A stretch of 7,956 nt of DNA from an uncultured Lachnospiraceae bacterium (lineage in GTDB: Bacteria; Bacillota; Clostridia; Lachnospirales; Lachnospiraceae): the NCBI GenBank assembly GCA_948441955.1, contig CAOJQZ010000091.1, positions 1-7,956 on the forward strand, read 5' to 3'. Shown here in pieces: positions 1-6,063 of the stretch. A program made the position numbers and the translations under genes. Each line of letters begins with the position of its first letter. The stretch's first letter is position 1. The notes under the pieces are model-generated. The model was not told where the DNA came from. It worked only from the letters and a program-made list of their open reading frames with translations, and ran no database searches.

Positions 1-1
1 T

Positions 2-340
2 ATAAAGCTTGCAGGTTTCACGCCTGGGTGTGTCATGCCCACTGTCACCGGAGTTCTTGAAAGTGACCAGACAATGCTGAAACGAATATTTAACAATCTT
101 TTTTCCAATATTTTAAAATATGGAGATAAGAAACAGCCGGTTATAATAGAGGGAATAATTCAAGAAAATATTTTGATAATTTCTATTTCAAATTTTGTAA
201 AACAGGAGCATTCGCAGACAGGCAGCAATAATATCGGTCTGAAAAACGTTCAGACCATGACAACGCTTTTGAACGGAATCATGTACGCCAAAGCAGCGGA
301 TAATAAATTTGTAACAGAGCTTCGGTTTCCTTTGCGGTAA
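2..340 (+). CDS. Sensor histidine kinase, C-terminal ATPase domain (5' partial)
   Basis: The reading frame is open from base 2 to the TAA at 338-340, giving 112 residues of a protein that begins upstream of the window; the ATG at 35 is only an internal methionine. The piece looks like the GHKL ATP-binding domain of a histidine kinase. An N-box-like stretch (ESDQTMLKRIFNNLFSNILK, with the Asn pair and the Asn before ILK) is followed by a beta-strand pair, then ISNFV where a classic kinase has its D-x-G-x-G box, and a G2-like IGLKNVQTM near the end. The replacement of the D-box by ISN and the GLKNV form resemble the divergent kinases that Firmicutes use in two-component systems. The family role would be autophosphorylation and phosphotransfer to a response regulator, probably encoded upstream. 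The sensor part, the phospho-acceptor His and any membrane segments are outside the window, so the signal cannot be inferred. Confidence 0.8.
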   Translation: MKLAGFTPGCVMPTVTGVLESDQTMLKRIFNNLFSNILKYGDKKQPVIIEGIIQENILIISISNFVKQEHSQTGSNNIGLKNVQTMTTLLNGIMYAKAADNKFVTELRFPLR

Positions 341-347
341 CCGAAGC
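319..347 (+). terminator. Candidate bidirectional terminator between convergent genes
   Basis: Bases 319-327 (GCTTCGGTT) and 339-347 (AACCGAAGC) form a perfect 9-bp stem with an 11-base loop. The stem includes the TAA stop of the histidine kinase and lies just beyond the 3' end of the convergent MCP gene. Neither side carries a good uninterrupted T-run: the plus side continues CCTGGATTTCC and the minus side TCTGTTACAAATTTATT. It is therefore an imperfect intrinsic terminator at best, and position is the main argument. Confidence 0.45.
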
Positions 348-375
348 CCTGGATTTCCATATATTCGTCACAATC

Positions 376-1323
376 CTATTTTTCGTTTGTATAATCGTTA
401 ATAACCAGGGGAATCTGAGACATCATATTATCAATGTCTTCAAACATAGTGCTCTTTGTAGTTCCAAGTCTTCCCGCCTTCTTAATATGCCTCATAACCT
501 CCTGATATTGGTTTTTGATCTGGTCAAAGAAGCCGCACAATATCTGCATATCTCTCTCTGAATCTCCAATCACTCCAGAAATCTCACTATGTACAGTCTC
601 TGCCCCCTCTGCGGAATGTATAATCTCATCAAAAGTCTTATATGTTTCATCCACCTTTTCAATACTCTCTCCCAATGCCTTCTGAGAAGTGGTTATATTT
701 CCATACAAATGTTCCGTTCCATGTTCCACATCAGAAATTCCTGTATCTACCTCGCCGGTCAGATCCTTAATCTCATCCGCCAGCTTTTTGACTTCTTCCG
801 CCACCACGGCGAACCCTCTGCCCTGTTCGCCTGCACGCGCCGCCTCTATGGACGCATTCAGCGCAAGAATGTTTGTCTGCTCGGCAATAGAAATAATTTT
901 ATTCGTACATTGCTTAATCTTTTCTACGGCTCCCTGAAGATCCTCAAACGTGTGCTCCATTTCATCAAAATAGGTTTTTACATGCATGGAGCTGCTTTTG
1001 AGCTCCTCTACACCGCTTTGTGCATTTGTAACCGCCCCTGCAATTGTGTCCTTTACTGTTACAAACTCTCCGGATACCTGTTCAATACTTAGAAAATTAT
1101 TCCCGAAATCCTGCAGCTTTTCCTGAAAGCTCTCTGCTTCTGTAAGTACGCTCCCAAATGATTTCCCTATTTCATCTATCTCCTGAAGAGAGTCCACTTC
1201 CTTTTGTACAAGCTCTCTATGATAATCCTTCAGGCTGTTTATTACATGCAGTACCGGATACAAGCTCTTTCCATTTCCGGAAGTCCTTTTTTCTTTCTGT
1301 CCGCTCTTTTTAAAAAAAGACAT
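376..1323 (-). CDS. Soluble methyl-accepting chemotaxis protein (signalling domain only)
   Basis: This 315-residue protein is an MCP-type transducer. The family's highly conserved hairpin tip is present at about residues 146-183 (IAEQTNILALNASIEAARAG, then EQGRGFAVVAEEVKKLAD), the part that binds CheA and CheW. The arms on either side are long, polar, glutamate-rich and heptad-like, as expected of an antiparallel coiled coil. There is no hydrophobic segment long enough for a membrane helix, so it should be cytoplasmic. No recognisable sensor domain fits in the roughly 80 N-terminal residues, and the C-terminus (DYTNEK) lacks the NWETF-type CheR-docking pentapeptide. An AGGAGG site 8 bases ahead of the ATG supports the start and overlaps the TAG stop of the FIST gene 12 bp upstream, so translational coupling is likely. 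The inferred role is to relay the state of the FIST protein to a CheA kinase. Which arm residues are methylated cannot be told by eye. Confidence 0.93.
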   Translation of the reverse strand: MSFFKKSGQKEKRTSGNGKSLYPVLHVINSLKDYHRELVQKEVDSLQEIDEIGKSFGSVLTEAESFQEKLQDFGNNFLSIEQVSGEFVTVKDTIAGAVTNAQSGVEELKSSSMHVKTYFDEMEHTFEDLQGAVEKIKQCTNKIISIAEQTNILALNASIEAARAGEQGRGFAVVAEEVKKLADEIKDLTGEVDTGISDVEHGTEHLYGNITTSQKALGESIEKVDETYKTFDEIIHSAEGAETVHSEISGVIGDSERDMQILCGFFDQIKNQYQEVMRHIKKAGRLGTTKSTMFEDIDNMMSQIPLVINDYTNEK

Positions 1324-1331
1324 GATACTCT

Positions 1332-1337
1332 CCTCCT
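1332..1337 (-). promoter_or_regulatory. Ribosome binding site of the MCP gene, overlapping the FIST stop
   Basis: On the minus strand an AGGAGG lies 8 bases ahead of the MCP ATG. Its first bases are the last two bases of the upstream FIST gene's TAG stop. A terminating ribosome would sit directly on this site, which suggests coupled translation of the pair. Confidence 0.8.
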
Positions 1338-2391
1338 ATTCAAACACTACACAAGTCATAGACTGGTTTACAAACCGATTGTTATAATGTTCCCCATATC
1401 CCACAAAGCCTGCATGACTGCCCAACGTTCCCATCTCTTCTAGATATTCCTTCATATAATGGTTCTGATTGAACAGGAGATATCGAAACAGGCAATTCAC
1501 GGAAAATACTCCTGAAATCCGGGAGAAATCCCGGCGAATCATATGTATCGTATCTCTGACGGTCTTTTTATAATCTCCCAGTTCAAGCAGGACGAGGACA
1601 TCTGAATCATTCACCTGACGGAAACAGGTCAAAGCGTCTCCCTTCACCTCTTTTATTGATACAATACAGGTGTCATCTCCATTAAGCTTTCCAAAGGGAT
1701 TTTTAAATGTCTGGGTTGTAATCTCATCCTCTGTTACATGAAGAATCTCCTGATATACCTGCTTTGCAGGGCTGCCGTTCAAAGCGCCGATAATATATTG
1801 AGCCTTATCTGTTTTGGATGCAATAAAGCGGTAATCCTTCATCTGGTGATAAATATTTTCTTTGTAAGCTTTCACCTTTCCATTTTGATTTTTAACCATA
1901 GCATATGCTACCGCGTCCTCATATACCTTGCCATTGACAGATACTTTGCCGGCGTCCCCGGTTCCGCCGACCAGTGAAATATCCCTGTGTTTTAATACAC
2001 TGTAAATCGTAGTTAATACGCAGGCGTCATTTCCGGCGCAGAAGTCAATACATACCGTATCTTCTTTCGAAGCCTTTATGTTTCTTACATCCTGCTCCAG
2101 ACGTTCAATATATTTTACAGGCATAGTTGATACCTGCTCCAGTACGTTGGCCGCTACACTGACTCCGTCCGAAAATGCAATGATTCCTACGCCCTTTTCC
2201 ACAATTCTGGTATCATAGCTCATACCAATACACCCTATGCTGGGTATTCCGGGAAAAAGCTCCTCCAATTCCTTTACATGTGCTTCAAACTGCTCTCCAT
2301 TTGAAAACAACATAATTAATTGCGGCCGCATAAGGCCCCTTACCGCTTCCTTTAAAGCTCCGCACTGGCTCATTCCAAAGTATTGTTTCAT
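1336..2391 (-). CDS. FIST-domain sensory protein (FIST_N plus FIST_C)
   Basis: This 351-residue protein matches the FIST family, a sensory fold proposed to bind small ligands and found attached to or beside bacterial signal-transduction proteins. The N-terminal half (about 20-190) carries the alternating strand pattern with GIPSIGCIGMSYD near 48-60 and the glycine-rich SLVGGTGDAGK at 139-149, a hallmark of FIST_N. The C-terminal half (about 205-351) contains GVFSVNCLFRYLLF near 294-307 and ends with GFVGYGEHYNNRFVNQSMTC and VVFE, typical of FIST_C. There is no signal peptide or membrane helix, so it is likely cytoplasmic. No output domain is fused to it; the downstream MCP gene 12 bp away probably supplies the output. 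A GAAGGGG site about 8 bases ahead of the ATG supports the start. Several cysteines (for example 10, 54, 114, 118, 124, 300) are present, but nothing shows metal binding. The ligand is unknown. Confidence 0.88.
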   Translation of the reverse strand: MKQYFGMSQCGALKEAVRGLMRPQLIMLFSNGEQFEAHVKELEELFPGIPSIGCIGMSYDTRIVEKGVGIIAFSDGVSVAANVLEQVSTMPVKYIERLEQDVRNIKASKEDTVCIDFCAGNDACVLTTIYSVLKHRDISLVGGTGDAGKVSVNGKVYEDAVAYAMVKNQNGKVKAYKENIYHQMKDYRFIASKTDKAQYIIGALNGSPAKQVYQEILHVTEDEITTQTFKNPFGKLNGDDTCIVSIKEVKGDALTCFRQVNDSDVLVLLELGDYKKTVRDTIHMIRRDFSRISGVFSVNCLFRYLLFNQNHYMKEYLEEMGTLGSHAGFVGYGEHYNNRFVNQSMTCVVFE

Positions 2392-2452
2392 TTTGGGTTC
2401 CCCTTCTCTATTCCGTTCTTATCATATATATTCTTTATTTTTTAGCAAATAT

Positions 2453-2482
2453 ATTATATGTTATTTTTATATCATTCGTCAA
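2453..2482 (-). promoter_or_regulatory. Candidate SigA promoter for the FIST-MCP pair
   Basis: Read on the minus strand, TTGACG (2477-2482) and TATAAT (2453-2458) are separated by 18 bases, close to the consensus for the housekeeping sigma factor. The -35 box overlaps the TGA stop of the antiporter gene (2479-2481). Transcription would start near 2446, about 55 bases ahead of the FIST ATG. I see no SigD-like flagellar promoter here. A second, weaker pair (TTGCTA at 2443-2448, TATGAT at 2421-2426, spacing 16) lies downstream. Confidence 0.55.
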
Positions 2483-3417
2483 TGAAAAATTCTAAATGAC
2501 GACGCACAATATGCCATATATATTCCAATAAGCAGAATACCTTGTATCCTGGAAGACCTTTTCCGCATAAGTATCGGCACAAAAAGCACGGCCATTACCA
2601 ATATTGACAGCGGAATATCTACTCCGGTTGTCTGCCTCTCCAGCTCCATTCCTGTTACTGCGGCCGGAATACCTATAACCAACAGAAGATTGAGTATATT
2701 TGCTCCTATAATATTGCCAAGTCCTACATTTCCGTATCCCTTTACAAGAGACATCACTGAAGTCACAAGCTCAGGAAGGGATGTTCCAAGTGCGATAAAG
2801 GTAACAGCGATTACACGCTCAGGAACTCCTAATGACTGCGCGATTCGTATTCCATTATCTACAAGCAGATTCGCCCCCGCATAGAGAAGGGCCGCGCACA
2901 CTGCAAGTATAAGAAGCTGCTTTGGTATAGAAATATATGACATGTCTTCTGTTTCCTCTTCTTCACCAGATGCGCCCTTTATATTCATCCATGCATAAAA
3001 TACGAATATCGCCAGCAAAATCATACCGGCAGGGCGGTCATAACCTCCTTTAGCTATCCCGCATATTTCCATAACTGAGATTACAAGAAAGAAAAATCCG
3101 CACCTCCATCCAATAGAGGATGCTGTTACCCTGTCGGCAGGGCGTATCGTCTGCGTCAGTCCTGCAATCAACGCTGTATTACATATGATGGATCCAAACG
3201 CATTTCCCGCTGCAACTGACGCCGAACCGTCAAAAGCGGCTGTAGTAGAAACAAGAATTTCCGGCAGCGTTGTTCCAAGGCTTACGATGGTGGCGCCTAC
3301 AACAATCTGAGAGATTTTAAGCTTTCTGGCAATGGCAACCGCAGCGTCTACCAATCTGTCGCCTCCGGCGCAGATTAAAATAAGACCTGTTATAAATAAT
3401 AAGATTGTAGTTAACAT
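2479..3417 (-). CDS. Calcium/sodium antiporter family membrane protein (CaCA, YrbG-like)
   Basis: This 312-residue, very hydrophobic protein has the two inverted alpha repeats that define the cation/Ca2+ exchanger superfamily. Repeat 1 has SLGTTLPE at 46-53 and GNAFGSIICN at 71-80; repeat 2 has ALGTSLPE at 209-216 and GNIIGANILN at 234-243. The glutamates E53 and E216 and the nearby Thr/Ser residues are the expected ion ligands, and N80 and N243 occupy the matching second-helix positions. In repeat 1 the usual GSNIFN is changed to GSIICN, which alters a neighbouring position but keeps the last Asn. About ten membrane helices can be drawn, with a central acidic loop (about 149-159, EEEETED) between the halves. 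The family exchanges Na+ or H+ for Ca2+ across the cytoplasmic membrane; the ion used here cannot be told from sequence. AAGGGAG 8 bases before the ATG supports the start. It lies 33 bp after the HD gene and probably shares its transcript. Confidence 0.92.
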   Translation of the reverse strand: MLTTILLFITGLILICAGGDRLVDAAVAIARKLKISQIVVGATIVSLGTTLPEILVSTTAAFDGSASVAAGNAFGSIICNTALIAGLTQTIRPADRVTASSIGWRCGFFFLVISVMEICGIAKGGYDRPAGMILLAIFVFYAWMNIKGASGEEEETEDMSYISIPKQLLILAVCAALLYAGANLLVDNGIRIAQSLGVPERVIAVTFIALGTSLPELVTSVMSLVKGYGNVGLGNIIGANILNLLLVIGIPAAVTGMELERQTTGVDIPLSILVMAVLFVPILMRKRSSRIQGILLIGIYMAYCASSFRIFH

Positions 3418-3450
3418 ATATATCGCTCCCTTTTATTTTACATTTTTATA

Positions 3451-4203
3451 TTATATCCAGTTTACAAGAATTTCTTTTACCTGCTTCATCTGCCTTGCTG
3501 TCTGCTGATTGGAATAGGGGATTCTGTCAATAATACGCTCTGCAAATCTTTCTTTCCGTATTATATCCCTTGATACAGTATAATTAATATCAAAAAAGTA
3601 GGCAAGATATGATATCCAATAGTCCATCTTTGTCCTTCGGGTTTCTGAGCGTATAGATTCCTTCTTCATAAACTGCTTAAAAACAATCGGAGTAATCTCC
3701 GTACTGCCAGCCTCCGCTGCCGAAACCCCCAGAAGCGTCTCTACTGCATCCTCAAGCTTAACGCGGCAATTGTCCAGCTTGTCTGCATCACGAATCATCC
3801 TGGCATGAAGCAGCTCTCTCTCATCTTCAACTCCTTGAAGCTTGAAATCACTGTGTTTCTTTATTGCCGTGTAAATAATTTTATCCCAAACATCCTCTTT
3901 CACAAATTCTCGTATCATTCCCTCTGCAAACAAAATCTCCGCCCCAAATGCAGCATGATCCATCGTCCCGGGCTCAAAACTGTCAAATCGCTTTAACTGT
4001 TCAAATCTCCCTATATCATGCAGCAGTCCGATAAGCTGCCCAAGCTCTATATCCTCTTTGGAAAGCTTAAGCCCCTCCCCTATCTGTCTGCTGCGCTTCA
4101 TTACACCGTAAGTATGTACAATTTTAAGACGCACCTTGTCATTCTTTCTTTCATAGTGGTCCAGATATTGTTCAAATCTTTGCATTGCATAATCTAAATT
4201 CAT
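3451..4203 (-). CDS. HD-domain metal-dependent phosphohydrolase
   Basis: This 250-residue protein has an HD domain over roughly its first 145 residues. The expected metal ligands can be followed in order: H30 (KIVHTYGV), the H62-D63 doublet (LIGLLHDIGRFEQL), further histidines at H83 (MDHAAFGAEIL) and H117 (AIKKHSDF), and D139 in ARMIRDADKLDN. HD-family enzymes hydrolyse phosphate esters such as nucleotides or cyclic and alarmone nucleotides. Nothing in this sequence fixes the substrate, and it lacks the HD-GYP signature as well as any fused synthetase or sensor domain. The C-terminal 100 residues are helical and less familiar. No membrane helix is visible. It begins 101 bp from the divergent small gene at 4305. 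The ATG is preceded by TTGGGAG at 7-base spacing. The antiporter gene follows 33 bp downstream, so the two are probably co-transcribed; a functional link between them is not evident. Confidence 0.88.
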   Translation of the reverse strand: MNLDYAMQRFEQYLDHYERKNDKVRLKIVHTYGVMKRSRQIGEGLKLSKEDIELGQLIGLLHDIGRFEQLKRFDSFEPGTMDHAAFGAEILFAEGMIREFVKEDVWDKIIYTAIKKHSDFKLQGVEDERELLHARMIRDADKLDNCRVKLEDAVETLLGVSAAEAGSTEITPIVFKQFMKKESIRSETRRTKMDYWISYLAYFFDINYTVSRDIIRKERFAERIIDRIPYSNQQTARQMKQVKEILVNWI

Positions 4204-4239
4204 AAATCTGCTCCCAACATCAAAATAATTCTTTTACTT

Positions 4240-4268
4240 TTGACTATCTCTATAAAATTGAGTATAAT
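4240..4268 (+). promoter_or_regulatory. Strong SigA promoter for the small gene and purC
   Basis: TTGACT (4240-4245) and TATAAT (4263-4268) are separated by exactly 17 bases, nearly a perfect housekeeping promoter. The spacer is AT-rich. The expected transcription start is near 4275, leaving a leader of about 30 bases before the ATG at 4305. That is too short for a purine riboswitch, and I see no PurR-box-like repeat. Confidence 0.85.
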
Positions 4269-4290
4269 ACATTTTAAAGTAATATGTAAA
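4261..4290 (-). promoter_or_regulatory. Candidate divergent promoter for the HD-antiporter pair
   Basis: On the minus strand, TTTACA (4285-4290) and TATACT (4261-4266) are spaced by 18 bases and point toward the HD gene. Its -10 overlaps the plus-strand -10 at 4263-4268 because GTATAATAC is nearly symmetrical. The predicted minus-strand start is near 4254. Confidence 0.5.
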
Positions 4291-4304
4291 GGAGTCAAAT
4301 ACTT

Positions 4305-4550
4305 ATGAATATGAATTTTAATCAACTGGCAATGCTTCAGCAGATAAAATCCGGTATGGATCGCTTCCGCATCAATCATCCGAAATTTCCGTTGTTTTTA
4401 AAAGCCGTATCGCAGGAAGCGCTTACAGAAGGGGCTCTTATTGAGATAAATGTAACCACGCCGGAAGGAAAGGCCTACTGCTCTAATATACGTCTAAAGT
4501 CCGATGATATGGAGCTTATCGAAACACTTAAAAATATGAATACTCCTTAG
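4305..4550 (+). CDS. Small uncharacterised protein upstream of purC
   Basis: This 81-residue protein belongs to no family I can name. It is preceded by AAAGGAG (4288-4294) at 10-base spacing and lies directly under the near-consensus promoter at 4240-4268, so it is very likely a real gene. Residues 1-42 look helical (MNMNFNQLAMLQQIKSGMDR, then a HPKFPLFLKAV stretch). They are followed by a predicted beta-hairpin (ALIEINVTTPEGKAYCSNIR, 44-63) and a final short helix (DDMELIETLKN, 67-77). There is no signal peptide, membrane segment or cysteine pair. I chose the ATG at 4305 over the in-frame ATG at 4311 because of ribosome-binding-site spacing. It is 40 bp from purC with no terminator in between, so the two genes are probably co-transcribed. 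That proximity does not by itself show a role in purine metabolism. Confidence 0.8.
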   Translation: MNMNFNQLAMLQQIKSGMDRFRINHPKFPLFLKAVSQEALTEGALIEINVTTPEGKAYCSNIRLKSDDMELIETLKNMNTP

Positions 4551-4590
4551 AACTCATATTGCTGGAATAAACGAAAGAGAGGTATGAAAA

Positions 4591-5454
4591 ATGAAACCAG
4601 TAAAAGAAGGAAAGGTACGGGAAATCTATGACAACGGCGACAGTCTTATCATAGTTGCCACTGACCGTATCAGTTGTTTTGATGTTATTTTGAAAAATAT
4701 TGTGGCGAAAAAAGGAACGGTCTTAACACAGATGTCCAAATTCTGGTTTGATATGACAAAAGATATTCTTCCAAACCACATGCTTTCTGTTGATGTAAAA
4801 GATATGCCGGAATTTTTCAGAAAACCGGAATTTGATGGAAACAGCATGATGTGTAAAAAGCTTGAAATGCTTCCAATTGAGTGTATTGTCCGCGGCTACA
4901 TTACCGGAAGCGGCTGGGCCAGCTATCAGAAAAACGGAACCGTATGCGGAATCACACTGCCGGAAGGCTTAAAGGAATCCGACAAGCTGCCTGAACCGAT
5001 CTATACACCTTCCACAAAAGCAGAGCTTGGCGATCATGATGAAAATATTTCTTATGACCAAAGCATTACTCATCTGGAAAAGTATTTTCCAGGCAAAGGG
5101 GAAGAATACGCTGCCAGACTTAGAGACTGCACGCTTGCTCTTTACAAAAAATGCGCCGATTACGCGCTGGAAAAAGGAATCATTATTGCCGACACGAAAT
5201 TTGAATTTGGTTTGGATGAAAACGGAAATATTGTTATCGGAGATGAGATGCTAACTCCCGACAGCTCGCGCTTCTGGCCTGCCGATACTTATGAGCCGGG
5301 TCATGGACAGCCTTCTTTTGACAAACAGTTTGCCCGCGACTGGCTTAAGGCCAATCCTGATAACGACTGGACATTACCTGAAGATATTGTTGAAAAAACA
5401 AGGAACAAATATCTGCAGGGATATGAAATGCTGACGGGACAAACACTGAAATAG
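4591..5454 (+). CDS. purC: Phosphoribosylaminoimidazole-succinocarboxamide (SAICAR) synthase
   Basis: PurC joins CAIR and aspartate using ATP to form SAICAR in de novo purine biosynthesis, in the cytoplasm. The 287-residue protein shows the family landmarks in order: the N-terminal nucleotide-binding region (KEGKVREIYDNGDSLIIVAT, then DRISCFD at 25-31), the first signature around IECIVRGYITGSGWASY (96-112), the TPSTKAELGDHDENIS segment (139-154), the second signature IIADTKFEFG (198-207), and DEMLTPDSSRFW (218-229). Its length and the segments at 105-150 are those of the long form (about 290-300 residues, like yeast Ade1) rather than the short form of about 240 residues found in Bacillus subtilis. 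GAGAGG eight bases before the ATG supports the start. The gene follows the small gene at 4305 and is not beside other pur genes within this window. A strong inverted repeat follows its stop. Confidence 0.97.
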   Translation: MKPVKEGKVREIYDNGDSLIIVATDRISCFDVILKNIVAKKGTVLTQMSKFWFDMTKDILPNHMLSVDVKDMPEFFRKPEFDGNSMMCKKLEMLPIECIVRGYITGSGWASYQKNGTVCGITLPEGLKESDKLPEPIYTPSTKAELGDHDENISYDQSITHLEKYFPGKGEEYAARLRDCTLALYKKCADYALEKGIIIADTKFEFGLDENGNIVIGDEMLTPDSSRFWPADTYEPGHGQPSFDKQFARDWLKANPDNDWTLPEDIVEKTRNKYLQGYEMLTGQTLK

Positions 5455-5456
5455 GC

Positions 5457-5518
5457 AATCCGGGATGGAACATAATCTATAAAGCCCTGCTTTAATAAAT
5501 TTTATTCCATCCCGGATT
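5457..5518. terminator. Bidirectional terminator-like inverted repeat between purC and rplQ
   Basis: Bases 5457-5470 and 5505-5518 are perfect 14-base inverted repeats (AATCCGGGATGGAA against TTCCATCCCGGATT). The 34-base loop contains a second hairpin, TAAAGC (5480-5485) against GCTTTA (5489-5494) with a 3-base loop. The structure fills the space between the stops of the convergent purC (+) and rplQ (-) genes. The plus side is followed by AATTTTG, a short U-rich tail, while the minus side has little T-run. The position makes a shared terminator the best reading, although the large loop is unusual. Confidence 0.7.
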
Positions 5519-5526
5519 AATTTTGT

Positions 5527-6063
5527 CTACACAAGTTCAATTAAAACTTCCATCGCTGCATCGCCCTTACGCTGTCCAATCTTGATGATCCTTGTATATC
5601 CGCCCTTGCGGTTTTCATACTTTGGAGCAATCTCGTCAAAAAGCTTTGCAACAAGGTCTGCTTCCTTTGTATTTTTCTTTCTGCCAGCCTGCGCTGTCGG
5701 TACTTCCTTTACCGGATACAGAACCTTTAACATCTGACGGCGCGCATGAAGCCTGCCTGGAAGATCCTTCTTAATCTTCTTCTCAACCTCGTCATATACC
5801 GTAACCTTCTTACCGTCTACGACTTCTTTTACTCTCTTTCCGTCCTTATCCTTACGAGCAACCTTTGCCTTTACCGTAACTTCCTCGAAATTATCCTTCT
5901 CTTTTACAGCTAATGCAATAAGACCTTCTGCAATTTTGCGGATTTCCTTCGCCTTTGCTTCTGTTGTTTTAATCTTGCCGTGAGTAATAAGCGCTGTCAC
6001 CTGATTTCTCAATAACGCTTTTCTCTGGCTTGACGTTCTGCCAAGCTTTCTATATTTTGCCAT
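5527..6063 (-). CDS. rplQ: 50S ribosomal protein L17
   Basis: L17 is a protein of the large ribosomal subunit. The N-terminus MAKYRKLGRTSSQRKALLRN and the C-terminal half (LFDEIAPKYENRKGGYTRI, then KIGQRKGDAAMEVLIELV) are unmistakable. The protein is 178 residues, against about 120 in Bacillus or E. coli. The excess is mainly a charged, lysine-rich insert at about residues 56-102 (including DKDGKRVKEVVDGKKVTVYD), ahead of the conserved LHARRQ, plus a shorter addition near 120-133. From memory such inserts are characteristic of L17 in Lachnospiraceae-like clostridia. The open frame extends upstream to 6132, but I place the start at 6063 because MAKYRKLG is the family N-terminus and a GGAGG lies nine bases before it. 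It is the last gene of the rpsK-rpsD-rpoA-rplQ block and ends at the convergent terminator. Confidence 0.97.
   Translation of the reverse strand: MAKYRKLGRTSSQRKALLRNQVTALITHGKIKTTEAKAKEIRKIAEGLIALAVKEKDNFEEVTVKAKVARKDKDGKRVKEVVDGKKVTVYDEVEKKIKKDLPGRLHARRQMLKVLYPVKEVPTAQAGRKKNTKEADLVAKLFDEIAPKYENRKGGYTRIIKIGQRKGDAAMEVLIELV

Noticed and set aside
589..1092. A 167-codon plus-strand open frame opposite the MCP gene
   Set aside because: It lies entirely antisense to a clear MCP, is rich in Cys, Leu and Phe as expected of a shadow frame, and lacks a convincing ribosome binding site.
1738..1977. Plus-strand open frame antisense to the FIST gene
   Set aside because: Complement of conserved FIST coding sequence; no ribosome binding site or family resemblance.
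2471..2485. Short hairpin TCATT/AATGA at the end of the antiporter gene as a terminator
   Set aside because: The stem is only 5 bp of AT-rich sequence without a U-run, so readthrough into FIST remains possible.
4204..4304. Purine riboswitch or PurR box ahead of the purC transcript
   Set aside because: The predicted leader is only about 30 bases, and I see no aptamer-like stems or PurR-box repeat.
5027..5254. 75-codon plus-strand frame inside purC
   Set aside because: Out-of-frame shadow of the catalytic region of purC.
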